Assembly: GCA_014058405.1 (NCBI GenBank)
Contig: CP047423.1
Location: 1,550,001-1,614,000, forward strand
DNA from: Candidatus Nitrospira kreftii
Lineage (GTDB): Bacteria > Nitrospirota > Nitrospiria > Nitrospirales > Nitrospiraceae
Reading direction: 5' to 3'
Length of the DNA: 64,000 nt
Both the position numbers and the translations under genes were made by a program. This document shows, in pieces, positions 26,902-34,507 of this stretch (position 1 is the first letter of the stretch; every line of letters begins with the position of its first letter). The notes below the pieces were generated by a model that was given only the letters and a program-made list of their open reading frames with translations, did not search any database and was not told the DNA's origin.

Positions 26902-27285
26902 ATGGAACGGCGAGCTGCTTCGCATACCGAAGAAGAAGAGATGAATCAACGCCGGAAGCTTCTGAATGCGGCGAGACGAGGCGATACGAAAGCTATCAGC
27001 AAACTCTTTGAGCTTTATCAAGTGCGTGTGCTTAGCGGAGATCAGTTGGCCAAGGTCAATCGGACCTCCACCTATATGGTTCCAGTCAAGCCTTCGCAGA
27101 GCGGTAAGTCGAGGTCATCAGGAAAAGGGAAAAAGTCGACTCCTTCATCAGCAAAGGGAGATAAGAAGCCAGTCAAGGTCACGATGGCCAAACCAGCAGT
27201 CAACGCTTTAGTCAAAACTGCTGGTAAGAAGCGTGCAGAAGCAGTCAAGACACCAGCGAAAGGTAAAGCCAGGCATAAGAAGTAA
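26902..27285 (+). CDS. Small protein with a histone-H1-like Lys/Ala/Pro-rich tail
   Basis: The start was chosen by an AGAAAGG site 6 bases upstream. Residues 1-50 form a short ordered region (MNQRRKLLNAARRGDTKAIS, then LFELYQVRVL), reminiscent of an ankyrin-like helix pair. The last 75 residues consist almost only of Lys, Ala, Ser, Pro and Gly (for example SGKGKKSTPSS and KTPAKGKARHKK). Such tails bind nucleic acid in bacterial H1-like proteins. DNA or RNA binding is inferred from composition alone. Confidence 0.6.
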   Translation: MERRAASHTEEEEMNQRRKLLNAARRGDTKAISKLFELYQVRVLSGDQLAKVNRTSTYMVPVKPSQSGKSRSSGKGKKSTPSSAKGDKKPVKVTMAKPAVNALVKTAGKKRAEAVKTPAKGKARHKK

Positions 27286-27297
27286 GGGAAGGGTAGA

Positions 27298-27594
27298 TTA
27301 CTGCACCGCCACCTTGAGCCCCCCTCCTGCGAGTTTTGCCGCGATGTTTTCGGCTTGCTCTGTTGCCCCGCTGAAGACGATAGCTTCCCCATCATGATCG
27401 ATTCGATACGCCAACTCGAAAGCCTTCGTCGATGTCATGCCGGGAATAAACCGGCAAAACAGCTCGATGACCTGCTGGTAGGTATGGCAATCGCAGTTGA
27501 AGACGACTACACGGGACTCGAATTCCGTACCTGAAGTGGTTTGAATATCCTCGCTGATACTGGGAATGGTTTCTGGTGTAGCAGGTGTCGGCAT
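27298..27594 (-). CDS. clpS: ClpS-like adaptor
   Basis: The 98-residue protein has a disordered N-terminus and a ClpS core (RVVVFNCDCHTYQQVIELF, then AFELAYRIDHDGEAIVF). In ClpS the N-degron pocket uses the motif NDDYTPM and a His in HxxG. Here they read NCDCHTY and DHDG, so the pocket differs. ClpS hands substrates to ClpA or ClpC, but neither gene is in the window. It converges with the Lys-rich protein gene, leaving 12 bases between stops. Confidence 0.75.
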   Translation of the reverse strand: MPTPATPETIPSISEDIQTTSGTEFESRVVVFNCDCHTYQQVIELFCRFIPGMTSTKAFELAYRIDHDGEAIVFSGATEQAENIAAKLAGGGLKVAVQ

Positions 27595-27670
27595 GCAGTG
27601 GGAATTCTAGGGAAATTGAGGAAGCCGAGTCCTGTTTGAGTTGCACCATTTCATCGCATCCAACTCACTC

Positions 27671-27883
27671 TTACACTTTGTCCATATCGATCACTTCTGT
27701 AGCGTCCCATAGATTCTTCAGCTCGGCATCGGCCAACTCTTTCTCTCGGTCCTGATCGGTCTCTGTGCCAAAGGCTGTGTCGGCCGGTGACGAGGCTCTG
27801 TCAGCATGCGCCTCCTGAGGAGTCGGTTCCGTCGTCCGTTGGGGGCGACGGCGCTTCTTTGCAGGGTCCATGTTCACTGGCAT
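27671..27883 (-). CDS. Small hydrophilic protein, unknown
   Basis: A 70-residue product with GAGGG at good spacing. It is basic at the start (DPAKKRRRPQRT) and acidic at the end (KELADAELKNLWDATEVIDM), with no hydrophobic core, so it is probably disordered. No family is recognised. It lies between hemW and clpS on the same strand. Confidence 0.5.
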   Translation of the reverse strand: MPVNMDPAKKRRRPQRTTEPTPQEAHADRASSPADTAFGTETDQDREKELADAELKNLWDATEVIDMDKV

Positions 27884-28014
27884 TGTAACCCTCTGAGACT
27901 ACACGTAGTCTCCTCCGATTGCGCGTGTCTTGTCAATCGGGCGGTGATCGGATGAACGAAAATCGCTCATTCTGGAGTTTTAAAGGAAGCCGGACAAGTG
28001 ATCGCGTGTTCTGC

Positions 28015-29142
28015 TCAAAACAGGGTCTCTGCTACGGTATCCGCATATCGGCGTCCCAAGGGAGTCAGCCAGAAGCGATCATGATCCGAATCGAGTAGGC
28101 CTTTCGCCAACAGTTCGTCAATCTGGCGATCTCGCTCTGCCGCTCGAGTTGTTGGTCGAGGGACACCGCGGAGGAGACGCAAACCAAATATGAGTGCATC
28201 TCGTTGTCGTTCGGAAGCCGAAAGGGTCGTATGGTCTACGATCGGCAGATGATGGTTGCCCAGTGTGTCCACATACGATTCAAGATTCGCCATTTTCCCG
28301 AACCGGGTCCCCCCAAGATATGACTGGGCGCTGGGGCCGAGTCCAAGGTATTCGCCGCTTGTCCAGTAAAGCAGATTGTGGCGACAGGCATAGTCCGGTT
28401 TGGCGTAGTTGGAGATCTCATAGCGAGTAAATCCCGCGTTGGTAAGGATCCGTTCCGCCGCGGCCTCCATCTCAATCTGTAGCGCATCATCGGGTGGTGA
28501 CACGATCTGCCGCGTGATGTCCTGAGCCAGTCGTGTGTCTTCCTCTACAGTCAGGGCATAACAGGAGATATGACTTGGTTCAAGTGCCACCAGTGATTCC
28601 AGCGTGTCGCCCCAATCTTGTAATGATTGAGCAGGCAGTCCGTACATCAAATCGAGGTTGATATTCGTGAACCCAGCGCGGCGTGATTCATGAACAGCCG
28701 CCGTCGTATCTCGGACACGTCCGAATCGCCCGATGGAGGCGAAATCCTGATCTTTCATGGATTCTGCTCCAAGGCTGATTCGATTAAACCCGGCCTGGGC
28801 TAATGCCGTGAGATCGGTACAGGTGAGAGAAGAAGGGTGCGCCTCCAAAGTGATCTCCGTGGTCGAGCTGGTCGGCCACGTCGTTTGAATCAGGTTCAGA
28901 AGTGTCGTGAGGTATTCAGTGGGAAGAGACGTGGGCGTCCCTCCACCAAAATAGATGCTGTGCAAACAACGTCCCTGTAAAAAATCATGTTGGGCGTGGA
29001 GCGCAATCTCCTGTAAGAGGGCAGACTGAAACCGTGCTATCCGGTCGGGCTGAGCGATCTCCAGATAAAAAGCGCAAAAGTGGCAGCGGTGGCGACAGAA
29101 GGGGACATGAATGTATAGGCCGATGGCTTCCGAGGAGATCAT
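28015..29142 (-). CDS. hemW: Radical SAM haem chaperone HemW
   Basis: The 375-residue protein has the HemW-specific cluster motif C-x3-C-x2-C at residues 16-23 (FCRHRCHFC), the GGGTPTSL segment, the glycine-rich RISLGAES motif and the C-terminal HemW region. HemW loads haem into respiratory enzymes and is often misannotated as oxygen-independent coproporphyrinogen oxidase. An organism with many c-type cytochromes such as HAO has strong need for haem handling. It overlaps the preceding small gene by 4 bases. Confidence 0.9.
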   Translation of the reverse strand: MISSEAIGLYIHVPFCRHRCHFCAFYLEIAQPDRIARFQSALLQEIALHAQHDFLQGRCLHSIYFGGGTPTSLPTEYLTTLLNLIQTTWPTSSTTEITLEAHPSSLTCTDLTALAQAGFNRISLGAESMKDQDFASIGRFGRVRDTTAAVHESRRAGFTNINLDLMYGLPAQSLQDWGDTLESLVALEPSHISCYALTVEEDTRLAQDITRQIVSPPDDALQIEMEAAAERILTNAGFTRYEISNYAKPDYACRHNLLYWTSGEYLGLGPSAQSYLGGTRFGKMANLESYVDTLGNHHLPIVDHTTLSASERQRDALIFGLRLLRGVPRPTTRAAERDRQIDELLAKGLLDSDHDRFWLTPLGRRYADTVAETLF

Positions 29143-29411
29143 CTGTCGAATGGAAAGAGAACAGGTTTTGAGTAGTCTCTCGTTAGGACGATCTCGATCT
29201 CATCTGCTGGAGACACTCCGCGGTTCCGGATGTGCGAGGTCCAACCTCCATGTCGGCGAAGAGACTCAAACACCGACTTGATCAATTGCGGTTTGATCGT
29301 GGCTTCCCACTCTCGAACCCAATTTCGTTCATCTTCGTCGCCGGCGTATTCGTCCGGAAACGACGCTTCGAGCGTGAAGCGGAGGGCAAACGTTTTGTCT
29401 TCCTGGTACAT
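29139..29411 (-). CDS. Small conserved-type protein, unknown
   Basis: The 90-residue acidic, soluble protein (LRFTLEASFPDEYAGDEDER, then a helix and EIEIVLTRDYS) is translated just before hemW with an ATGA overlap. The coupling suggests a link with HemW, but I do not recognise the family. Confidence 0.6.
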   Translation of the reverse strand: MYQEDKTFALRFTLEASFPDEYAGDEDERNWVREWEATIKPQLIKSVFESLRRHGGWTSHIRNRGVSPADEIEIVLTRDYSKPVLFPFDR

Positions 29412-29484
29412 AAGTTCCCTGTCGTTGCGATTCGGTAAAGGTGATCTTATACTGCGCCAGTACTTGAAAAAGGAGTCGTTCTTT

Positions 29485-29709
29485 ATGCCTATCTTCGAAT
29501 ATGTCTGTGGTCAATGCAATCATCGTTTTGAGCTCCTGATCCAGGGATCCACAGAGGCGGTTTGTCCACAGTGTAAGACGACCAAGCTTGATAAACAGTT
29601 TTCAGCCTTTGGTGTCGGGGCAACGGCCGGTTGGGGCGCTTCAGACGGCCCTGGCGCTTGCGGAAGTTGCGGCGACCCCCGTGGCCCTGGCGCCTGTTCG
29701 ATGAACTGA
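29485..29709 (+). CDS. FmdB-family zinc-ribbon protein
   Basis: The 74-residue protein starts with the typical MPIFEYVCGQCNHRFELL and a second knuckle CPQCKTTKL. A Gly-rich tail with three more cysteines (ACGSCGDPRGPGACSMN) follows. AAAAGGAG precedes the ATG. FmdB-like proteins are thought to be regulators or metal-binding accessory proteins. The next gene follows after 7 bases. Confidence 0.85.
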   Translation: MPIFEYVCGQCNHRFELLIQGSTEAVCPQCKTTKLDKQFSAFGVGATAGWGASDGPGACGSCGDPRGPGACSMN

Positions 29710-29716
29710 ACGTCCG

Positions 29717-30046
29717 ATGGGTTCACCGGGTGAACAGGCGCTGCAAGGCGCAATCTCAGCCATCTCGCAATCCGATCCGCTGATCAAGCTGCTGCAGCAG
29801 GTTCGGTTAGGTCGTATGAAACCGACAGATGCCGGGTTGCTCGCTGTGACCGAATCTTGGCTTGATGCCTATGAGAAGGCGCTCAACACGGAAGGACTCA
29901 GGGAGTTCGATCTTCGCCGACTCAACCCCGCTCCTCGGCTCATGGTTCTCTTTGAGGTCGGGGTGCTCACGGAGGATCATCCAGGCGTGATGGCCTTGAA
30001 GGATTCCTATAATCGAATGCTGGCTCGTGCTGCTGATAGGGGATGA
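29717..30046 (+). CDS. Hypothetical helical protein
   Basis: The 109-residue soluble protein is predicted helical (EQALQGAISAISQSDPLIKL, VTESWLDAYEKAL). It lacks cysteines, a signal peptide or a known motif. It is probably cotranscribed with the FmdB-like gene. Confidence 0.55.
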   Translation: MGSPGEQALQGAISAISQSDPLIKLLQQVRLGRMKPTDAGLLAVTESWLDAYEKALNTEGLREFDLRRLNPAPRLMVLFEVGVLTEDHPGVMALKDSYNRMLARAADRG

Positions 30047-30162
30047 ACAGGTAGAGGTTCTTGCCAAAGACCAACAGACCGCCTGATCCCAACTTTGGCG
30101 CTGTCGTCTACACTAAGTCTAACAAGCAACGTTGCTGAAAAGCCGATTTCCTCATGGAAAGA

Positions 30163-31047
30163 TCATAACGCGTCCTTTGCACATCGAAATCCGGTGCCGC
30201 TGGGACGGCTGTCCATCGTTCCCCAATCGCGATCACTTGTGCGGAGACTCCGAGCCGGCTTCAGCCATGATCCGCCGCGCATAGCCTTGATTGCACCTCG
30301 GTTTGGACCGGACGGATCACTGAGAAGTGCCTGTGGATAATAATTGGGGTCGTACCAGTCTTGTACCCATTCTGCGGCATTCCCCGCCATGCCGAAGAGC
30401 CCATATGGGCTGACCGAGTGTGGGAAACTGTCAACCGGCATCGTTAAGACTTCGCCCTGTATCCCCTTTTCTTTGGCTATGCGAGCGCCGTCGCCTTTGA
30501 TCCAGAAGGCATCCCAATCAGCTCCGCTGGTGAACTCAATCGTACGTTGTGCCCAATAGCTTGCGCTATTGGCCCTGGTAAAGTCCCACTCGTTTCCCCA
30601 GGGATAGCGCCGACCATCGGTTCCTCGCGCGGCCTTTTCCCATTCGGCTTCGGTGGGCAGGCGCTTCCCGACCCACTCACAATAGGCAGCGGCATCGCTC
30701 CAGCTCACATTGATGACGGGATGCTGTTCGATGCCTGGTACGGGTTGATTGTTTACCCAGAGCGTCGCAGCACGGTTTGAATTCTCCGGAGCGCGATGAC
30801 CGGTTGCGTGGACGAACGCGGCATAGGCTTGGTTGGTGACCTCGAAGCGATCAATGAGGTACCCACTCAGATACACACGACGTTCGGGATGTTCGTCGGG
30901 AAACCCATCCCTTCCCTCAGGCGTTCCCATCGTAAACTCTCCGGGAGGAATGAATGCCATGTCTGACGAGATTCCTGCACTGCTTATCGACGGCGAGAAT
31001 CCAAGGACGATGAGCAGGACGCACAAGTAGGGGAAGGACCGCATCAT
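30163..31047 (-). CDS. Secreted FGE/SUMF1-like (sulfatase-modifying-factor fold) protein
   Basis: The 294-residue protein has a signal peptide (SFPYLCVLLIVLGFSPSISS) and a complete FGE-sulfatase fold: FIPPGEFTMGTPEG, the HPVINVSWSDAAAYCEWVG block, RLPTEAEWEKAARG, YPWGNEWD, GMAGNAAEWVQDWY and GTGFRCAKD. The catalytic cysteine pair of true formylglycine-generating enzymes (before the RxAAR segment) is missing, so it is more likely a ligand-binding or non-heme-iron relative than a sulfatase activator. Its ATG overlaps the stop of the diiron-oxidase-like gene. Confidence 0.82.
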   Translation of the reverse strand: MMRSFPYLCVLLIVLGFSPSISSAGISSDMAFIPPGEFTMGTPEGRDGFPDEHPERRVYLSGYLIDRFEVTNQAYAAFVHATGHRAPENSNRAATLWVNNQPVPGIEQHPVINVSWSDAAAYCEWVGKRLPTEAEWEKAARGTDGRRYPWGNEWDFTRANSASYWAQRTIEFTSGADWDAFWIKGDGARIAKEKGIQGEVLTMPVDSFPHSVSPYGLFGMAGNAAEWVQDWYDPNYYPQALLSDPSGPNRGAIKAMRGGSWLKPARSLRTSDRDWGTMDSRPSGTGFRCAKDAL

Positions 31048-31793
31048 GAAGGCTTGGGAATACCGCAAGCTTTGGCGACAGCATCTCGATAGTTCAACCA
31101 TAGGGCTAAACTTTTCGTGACGCTGGCCAGGACCACAGGTCGAAGCGCCGGCGGTGTGTAGTTGACGACCATGTCATAGGCATCATGTCGATGGCCTGCT
31201 TCAACCAGTTGGTGGGCTCGAACCAGGCCCATATGTTTTGGCGAGACTCCATGATATCGGACGAGTGGGTGACGACGAACGATGGAGTCAAGGTCCTTGG
31301 CATGGCTCTTCTTGGAAGTGGCACGCAGTTCTTGGCGATCCTTCACACTGCCCTCAACGAAAACGGTGAACGTCGCCGCGGCAACTACCCAGTGGCTGTG
31401 GCGAGACATCCTGTCCAGCCAGGCTCGATAGGTTCGGGCTGCTGGCACGAGACGGTCATGCTCGAAATCGTTCCGGGTGAACCCTAATCCTTCCATCATC
31501 GTCAGGAAAAGTTCAGGGTGGGACTGTCCCAGTGAGAGTCCACCGGTTTCTTCTTCGTAGATGTTTTCGGCCAGCATATGGCGGACTGAAGGAGGAGGGT
31601 TCTTTCCCAAGATCCGCGCTAAGAAGACAGGAAAGTCTCGAACATATACGGCGTACTCATGCTGAAAGTGGGCTCTGAGCTGGGCCTTGCTGAGAAGGCC
31701 TGAGGAAAAATGTTCCCAGGCCCAGTGATGTTTCCTATCCATGATGGTGAGGAGAGATTCAAGGAACGAGGATTTTTTCATGCCCATAGCCAC
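31044..31793 (-). CDS. Haem-oxygenase-like diiron oxidase (CADD/PqqC fold)
   Basis: The 249-residue all-helical protein has the metal-site pattern of the HDO superfamily: AENIYEEETGG with downstream HPELF, an early Glu/His helix (AHFQHEYAVYVRDFP), and a late helix EAGHRHDAYDMV. Homologues include Chlamydia CADD and a Nitrosomonas protein linked to p-aminobenzoate synthesis, as well as PqqC and TenA. A folate-related role is therefore plausible, though unproven here. The start is probably GTG with AGAAGG upstream. The gene is coupled to the FGE-like gene. Confidence 0.78.
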   Translation of the reverse strand: MAMGMKKSSFLESLLTIMDRKHHWAWEHFSSGLLSKAQLRAHFQHEYAVYVRDFPVFLARILGKNPPPSVRHMLAENIYEEETGGLSLGQSHPELFLTMMEGLGFTRNDFEHDRLVPAARTYRAWLDRMSRHSHWVVAAATFTVFVEGSVKDRQELRATSKKSHAKDLDSIVRRHPLVRYHGVSPKHMGLVRAHQLVEAGHRHDAYDMVVNYTPPALRPVVLASVTKSLALWLNYRDAVAKACGIPKPS

Positions 31794-31851
31794 AATCGCT
31801 TGCCTTCTCTAGTGGTGCCTCGTTAGAATTCACACGACACACAAACAGCCG

Positions 31852-32136
31852 ATGAATCCACTAACTGTACAGAACCCCGACGAAATCCTCACCATCTTAG
31901 CCGATGTGACGCTCCGAGGAGTCGGTTTTACGACGGAATCCTTACTCGACTATGTCTTAGAAGAAGGATTTACAGAACCCATCTTCCTCAATGCGAGCGG
32001 CGAGGATCCTACCGCCTTCTTTCAAGGGCAGCCGAATGCCTGGGCCATCTACCAAATTCGCGAATGGAAACGCGTGCTCACGATTTCGGGCGGCCCGGGT
32101 CAGGAAAGGCGCGCGCGCATTACGGAAACTCCGTAG
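31852..32136 (+). CDS. Hypothetical protein
   Basis: The 94-residue acidic soluble protein (PDEILTILADVTLRGVGFTT, then EPIFLNASGEDPTAFF) has no recognised domain. It is divergent from the diiron-oxidase gene with about 60 bases between the starts. Downstream, 32137-32418 holds no convincing gene. Confidence 0.5.
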   Translation: MNPLTVQNPDEILTILADVTLRGVGFTTESLLDYVLEEGFTEPIFLNASGEDPTAFFQGQPNAWAIYQIREWKRVLTISGGPGQERRARITETP

Positions 32137-32418
32137 CCCGAGTTCGAGTGTAAAGAGATGGGCAGTAAAGTGCAATCACAGAGCTGGTTTCAACCGAAAG
32201 AGGTGAGTAGGGAAGTTCATCCGGATGATTCATCCCATGAGCGCCTGTATTCGGATGTGCCGTTTTTTGTAAGCAGAATCTTGGTGGGTGAATCTCACCA
32301 GGCGGGTGCAGACGGTCTTGCCCAGCCCGATTTCACCCTCCATCCGCGAAGCGTCAGTTTGAATTGTTAATTTCAACCGCTCGGTAGCGCGTCCTTCATA
32401 TTTCGTCAAACGCGGGAG

Positions 32419-32859
32419 TTACGGTTGAATTCGTGGGTGAGGTTTCTCTGCAGGTAAGTCGCGGAAATGACGTTCTCGCGTTCCCTCGTACCATCCTCCC
32501 ATGAGGATCCCTTCTTCAAAATAGAGATAGCGATGGCGGACGATCGCTGAACTCTCCCAATCTTCGAAAATCCATTCTTCCTGCCGGATGCCGTCTTTCG
32601 TGAAGGTCGTATTGATCGTCTGCGGCCCACCCCACGATTGCAGGACTTGTTCTTTACTCATACCAACCATCACACGATGTTGTTCGATGTGCTTCTCAAA
32701 TTTTGGGTCGCTAAGCTGCACGATCATCGGCCAGATCACTGCCATGAGGAGAAAGAGTGCCAGCCCTACATAAATGATAATCCTCACCGGGCGGCGTCGA
32801 ATGAACGACGGTTCTTCAGTGTTGGGATCGAAGGAAAGGGGTTGAGATTCCGTATTCAT
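32419..32859 (-). CDS. Membrane-anchored protein with a SmpA/OmlA-like domain
   Basis: The 146-residue protein has one N-terminal membrane helix (IIIYVGLALFLLMAVIWPMI) and an outside domain of about 85 residues. GMSKEQVLQSWGGPQTINTT resembles the BamE/SmpA repeat (GMTxxxVxxxxGxP). It may help in envelope assembly. The assignment rests on that one motif. Confidence 0.6.
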   Translation of the reverse strand: MNTESQPLSFDPNTEEPSFIRRRPVRIIIYVGLALFLLMAVIWPMIVQLSDPKFEKHIEQHRVMVGMSKEQVLQSWGGPQTINTTFTKDGIRQEEWIFEDWESSAIVRHRYLYFEEGILMGGWYEGTRERHFRDLPAEKPHPRIQP

Positions 32860-33023
32860 AAGGATTGAGGGATGGATGCTAACAAGTGCGTTCTCTATGA
32901 GTCAAGGAGGAGGAGTCAAGCAAGTGCCAATAATAGTCAACAAAATCAAAATGATACGATGAGGCGCTATACTTATTCTAGCAATTTACGACCACCCCAT
33001 ATATTTATGGATGGCGCCGCAAG

Positions 33024-33563
33024 ATGCAATATCGGATCTTACTAATATGTCTTTGTGTTGTGCTTGGGCATGGTACTGTTTCCGAACTCTGGTCTGCGAC
33101 CATCTACTCCTACATTGATGACCAGGGCAATCCTGTGTTCACCGATTCACCGGAGACGATACCAGAAAAGTATCGGACGAAAGTGAAGCTTCATGAACAA
33201 CCGGATTCTGCGACGAAAGCGCCGTCTAAACTGCCATCAGTGCAACAGAAACTTCAGGGCCAAGCGAAGTCTCTTGGATGGAATATACCGTCGTTTCAGG
33301 GCGAGATGAAGAATCTACGCCTGGGCGAGGCGCCTCTTCTGAACTACGCCGGAATCGCAGCAATCGTGTTGTTGCTCATGATGTACTTCAGCAGGGAAAG
33401 CCCCATGATCCGGTTGTTGGCCTTGGCCCTCCTGATTGTCCTTGGCATCGGGACTCCGGTGCTCATGTATTTGGGTGATGATGGGCCTATGGGGATGATG
33501 AAGAAAAAGGCCGTTGCTTCGGGCCAAGCTCACCAAGATCGTCTTCAGCAAGTTCCGCAGTAA
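33024..33563 (+). CDS. DUF4124-type envelope protein with two membrane helices
   Basis: A signal peptide is followed by a DUF4124-like domain (TIYSYIDDQGNPVFTDSPET), a linker, and two membrane helices (AAIVLLLMMYF; LLALALLIVLGIGTPVLMYL). The 179-residue product ends in a basic tail. DUF4124 domains are found in Gram-negative envelope proteins of unknown function. Confidence 0.7.
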   Translation: MQYRILLICLCVVLGHGTVSELWSATIYSYIDDQGNPVFTDSPETIPEKYRTKVKLHEQPDSATKAPSKLPSVQQKLQGQAKSLGWNIPSFQGEMKNLRLGEAPLLNYAGIAAIVLLLMMYFSRESPMIRLLALALLIVLGIGTPVLMYLGDDGPMGMMKKKAVASGQAHQDRLQQVPQ

Positions 33564-33588
33564 GTCTCCCTCACACGCTCTCAGCAGA

Positions 33589-34374
33589 CTATTCCTCGTA
33601 TTGGGGAACCGGGATTGGCTTGGGTAGAGGCTTGGCGGGAATCGTTTCGTGCTCGACGTGGTCAGCGTAGGGATTGGAAATTGGTTCATGGGTGTGCCGC
33701 TGCCGACGCGTCACTAATTGCAGGCTCTGGGTACTGATTTCCATGCGGTCGATCGACGGACTGGGTGTGAGGGAAGTAGGAAGTCCCTGCATCGAGAACA
33801 ATTGGAAGCAAAGGCTCCAATCAAGTTGATCCTTTCCGTTCTCCCTCACGATGAAGCGAGCCGCTGATGAAGGAGGGCCTTTGAACAACAGTAGCCAGAT
33901 ATTGGATCGAAAGGCGGGGGATCTGGAATCCGTTGAGGGCTGAAACTCTGGAACTAAGGCCGGGATGCGGTAGATCGGAACGGCCTGTGAAAATTCAATG
34001 TCCACGAGTCGAACAATCAGCGGGCGATCCTCATTCTCATCGTTCGGGTCGACGGCGTAGCTGAATGAATATCGGACATCGATGCCTTCGCGTAAGAAGG
34101 TATATACATCTTCCCCATTCTCAGGCGAGACCAGTTTGCTGAAATACTTGGACCAATCAGTAATGGGATAATAGGTGAAGACGCGCAGTGCGGATTTTCG
34201 ATCCCGCACGGCCTGCGGCAGGCCGAGTTTGGTGTGTAATTCTTTCTGGGAGAGGCCGAGAAACCCGTCCTCAAAGTAAGGCTCGGCAAGGGTCGGGGAA
34301 GGGTCTACCGGGAGAGCGGTGGCACACAAAGCAATAATGAGAGTCGTGATTCGTAAGGCTGATGAATACGACAT
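33589..34374 (-). CDS. Secreted protein, unknown
   Basis: The 261-residue protein starts with a signal peptide (LRITTLIIALCATALPVDPS). The mature part has FLGLSQKELHTKLGLPQAVR, a SmpA-like GLSxxxLxxxLGxP pattern, followed by a beta-rich domain and a Pro-rich tail (AKPLPKPIPVPQYEE). It is convergent with the DUF4124 gene. No catalytic motif is seen. Confidence 0.6.
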   Translation of the reverse strand: MSYSSALRITTLIIALCATALPVDPSPTLAEPYFEDGFLGLSQKELHTKLGLPQAVRDRKSALRVFTYYPITDWSKYFSKLVSPENGEDVYTFLREGIDVRYSFSYAVDPNDENEDRPLIVRLVDIEFSQAVPIYRIPALVPEFQPSTDSRSPAFRSNIWLLLFKGPPSSAARFIVRENGKDQLDWSLCFQLFSMQGLPTSLTPSPSIDRMEISTQSLQLVTRRQRHTHEPISNPYADHVEHETIPAKPLPKPIPVPQYEE

Positions 34375-34507
34375 CACTTGGCATCGTAGCTAGGGCATCA
34401 AATGCCTGTCAAGAAAGGGCAGCCAGCTTGCTCGCCATGAAGTCCTTCCAGTATGATCGCGAACGCAGTGCGACTCACTCACATCTTTAAATTTAAATAA
34501 GGTGATC

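Noticed and set aside
32158-32370. 70-codon plus-strand frame in a 282-base gap
   Set aside because: No ribosome site, no domain and no neighbour coupling.
34378-34507. Possible riboswitch before metH
   Set aside because: No cobalamin, SAM or SAH riboswitch core was recognisable by eye in this short leader.
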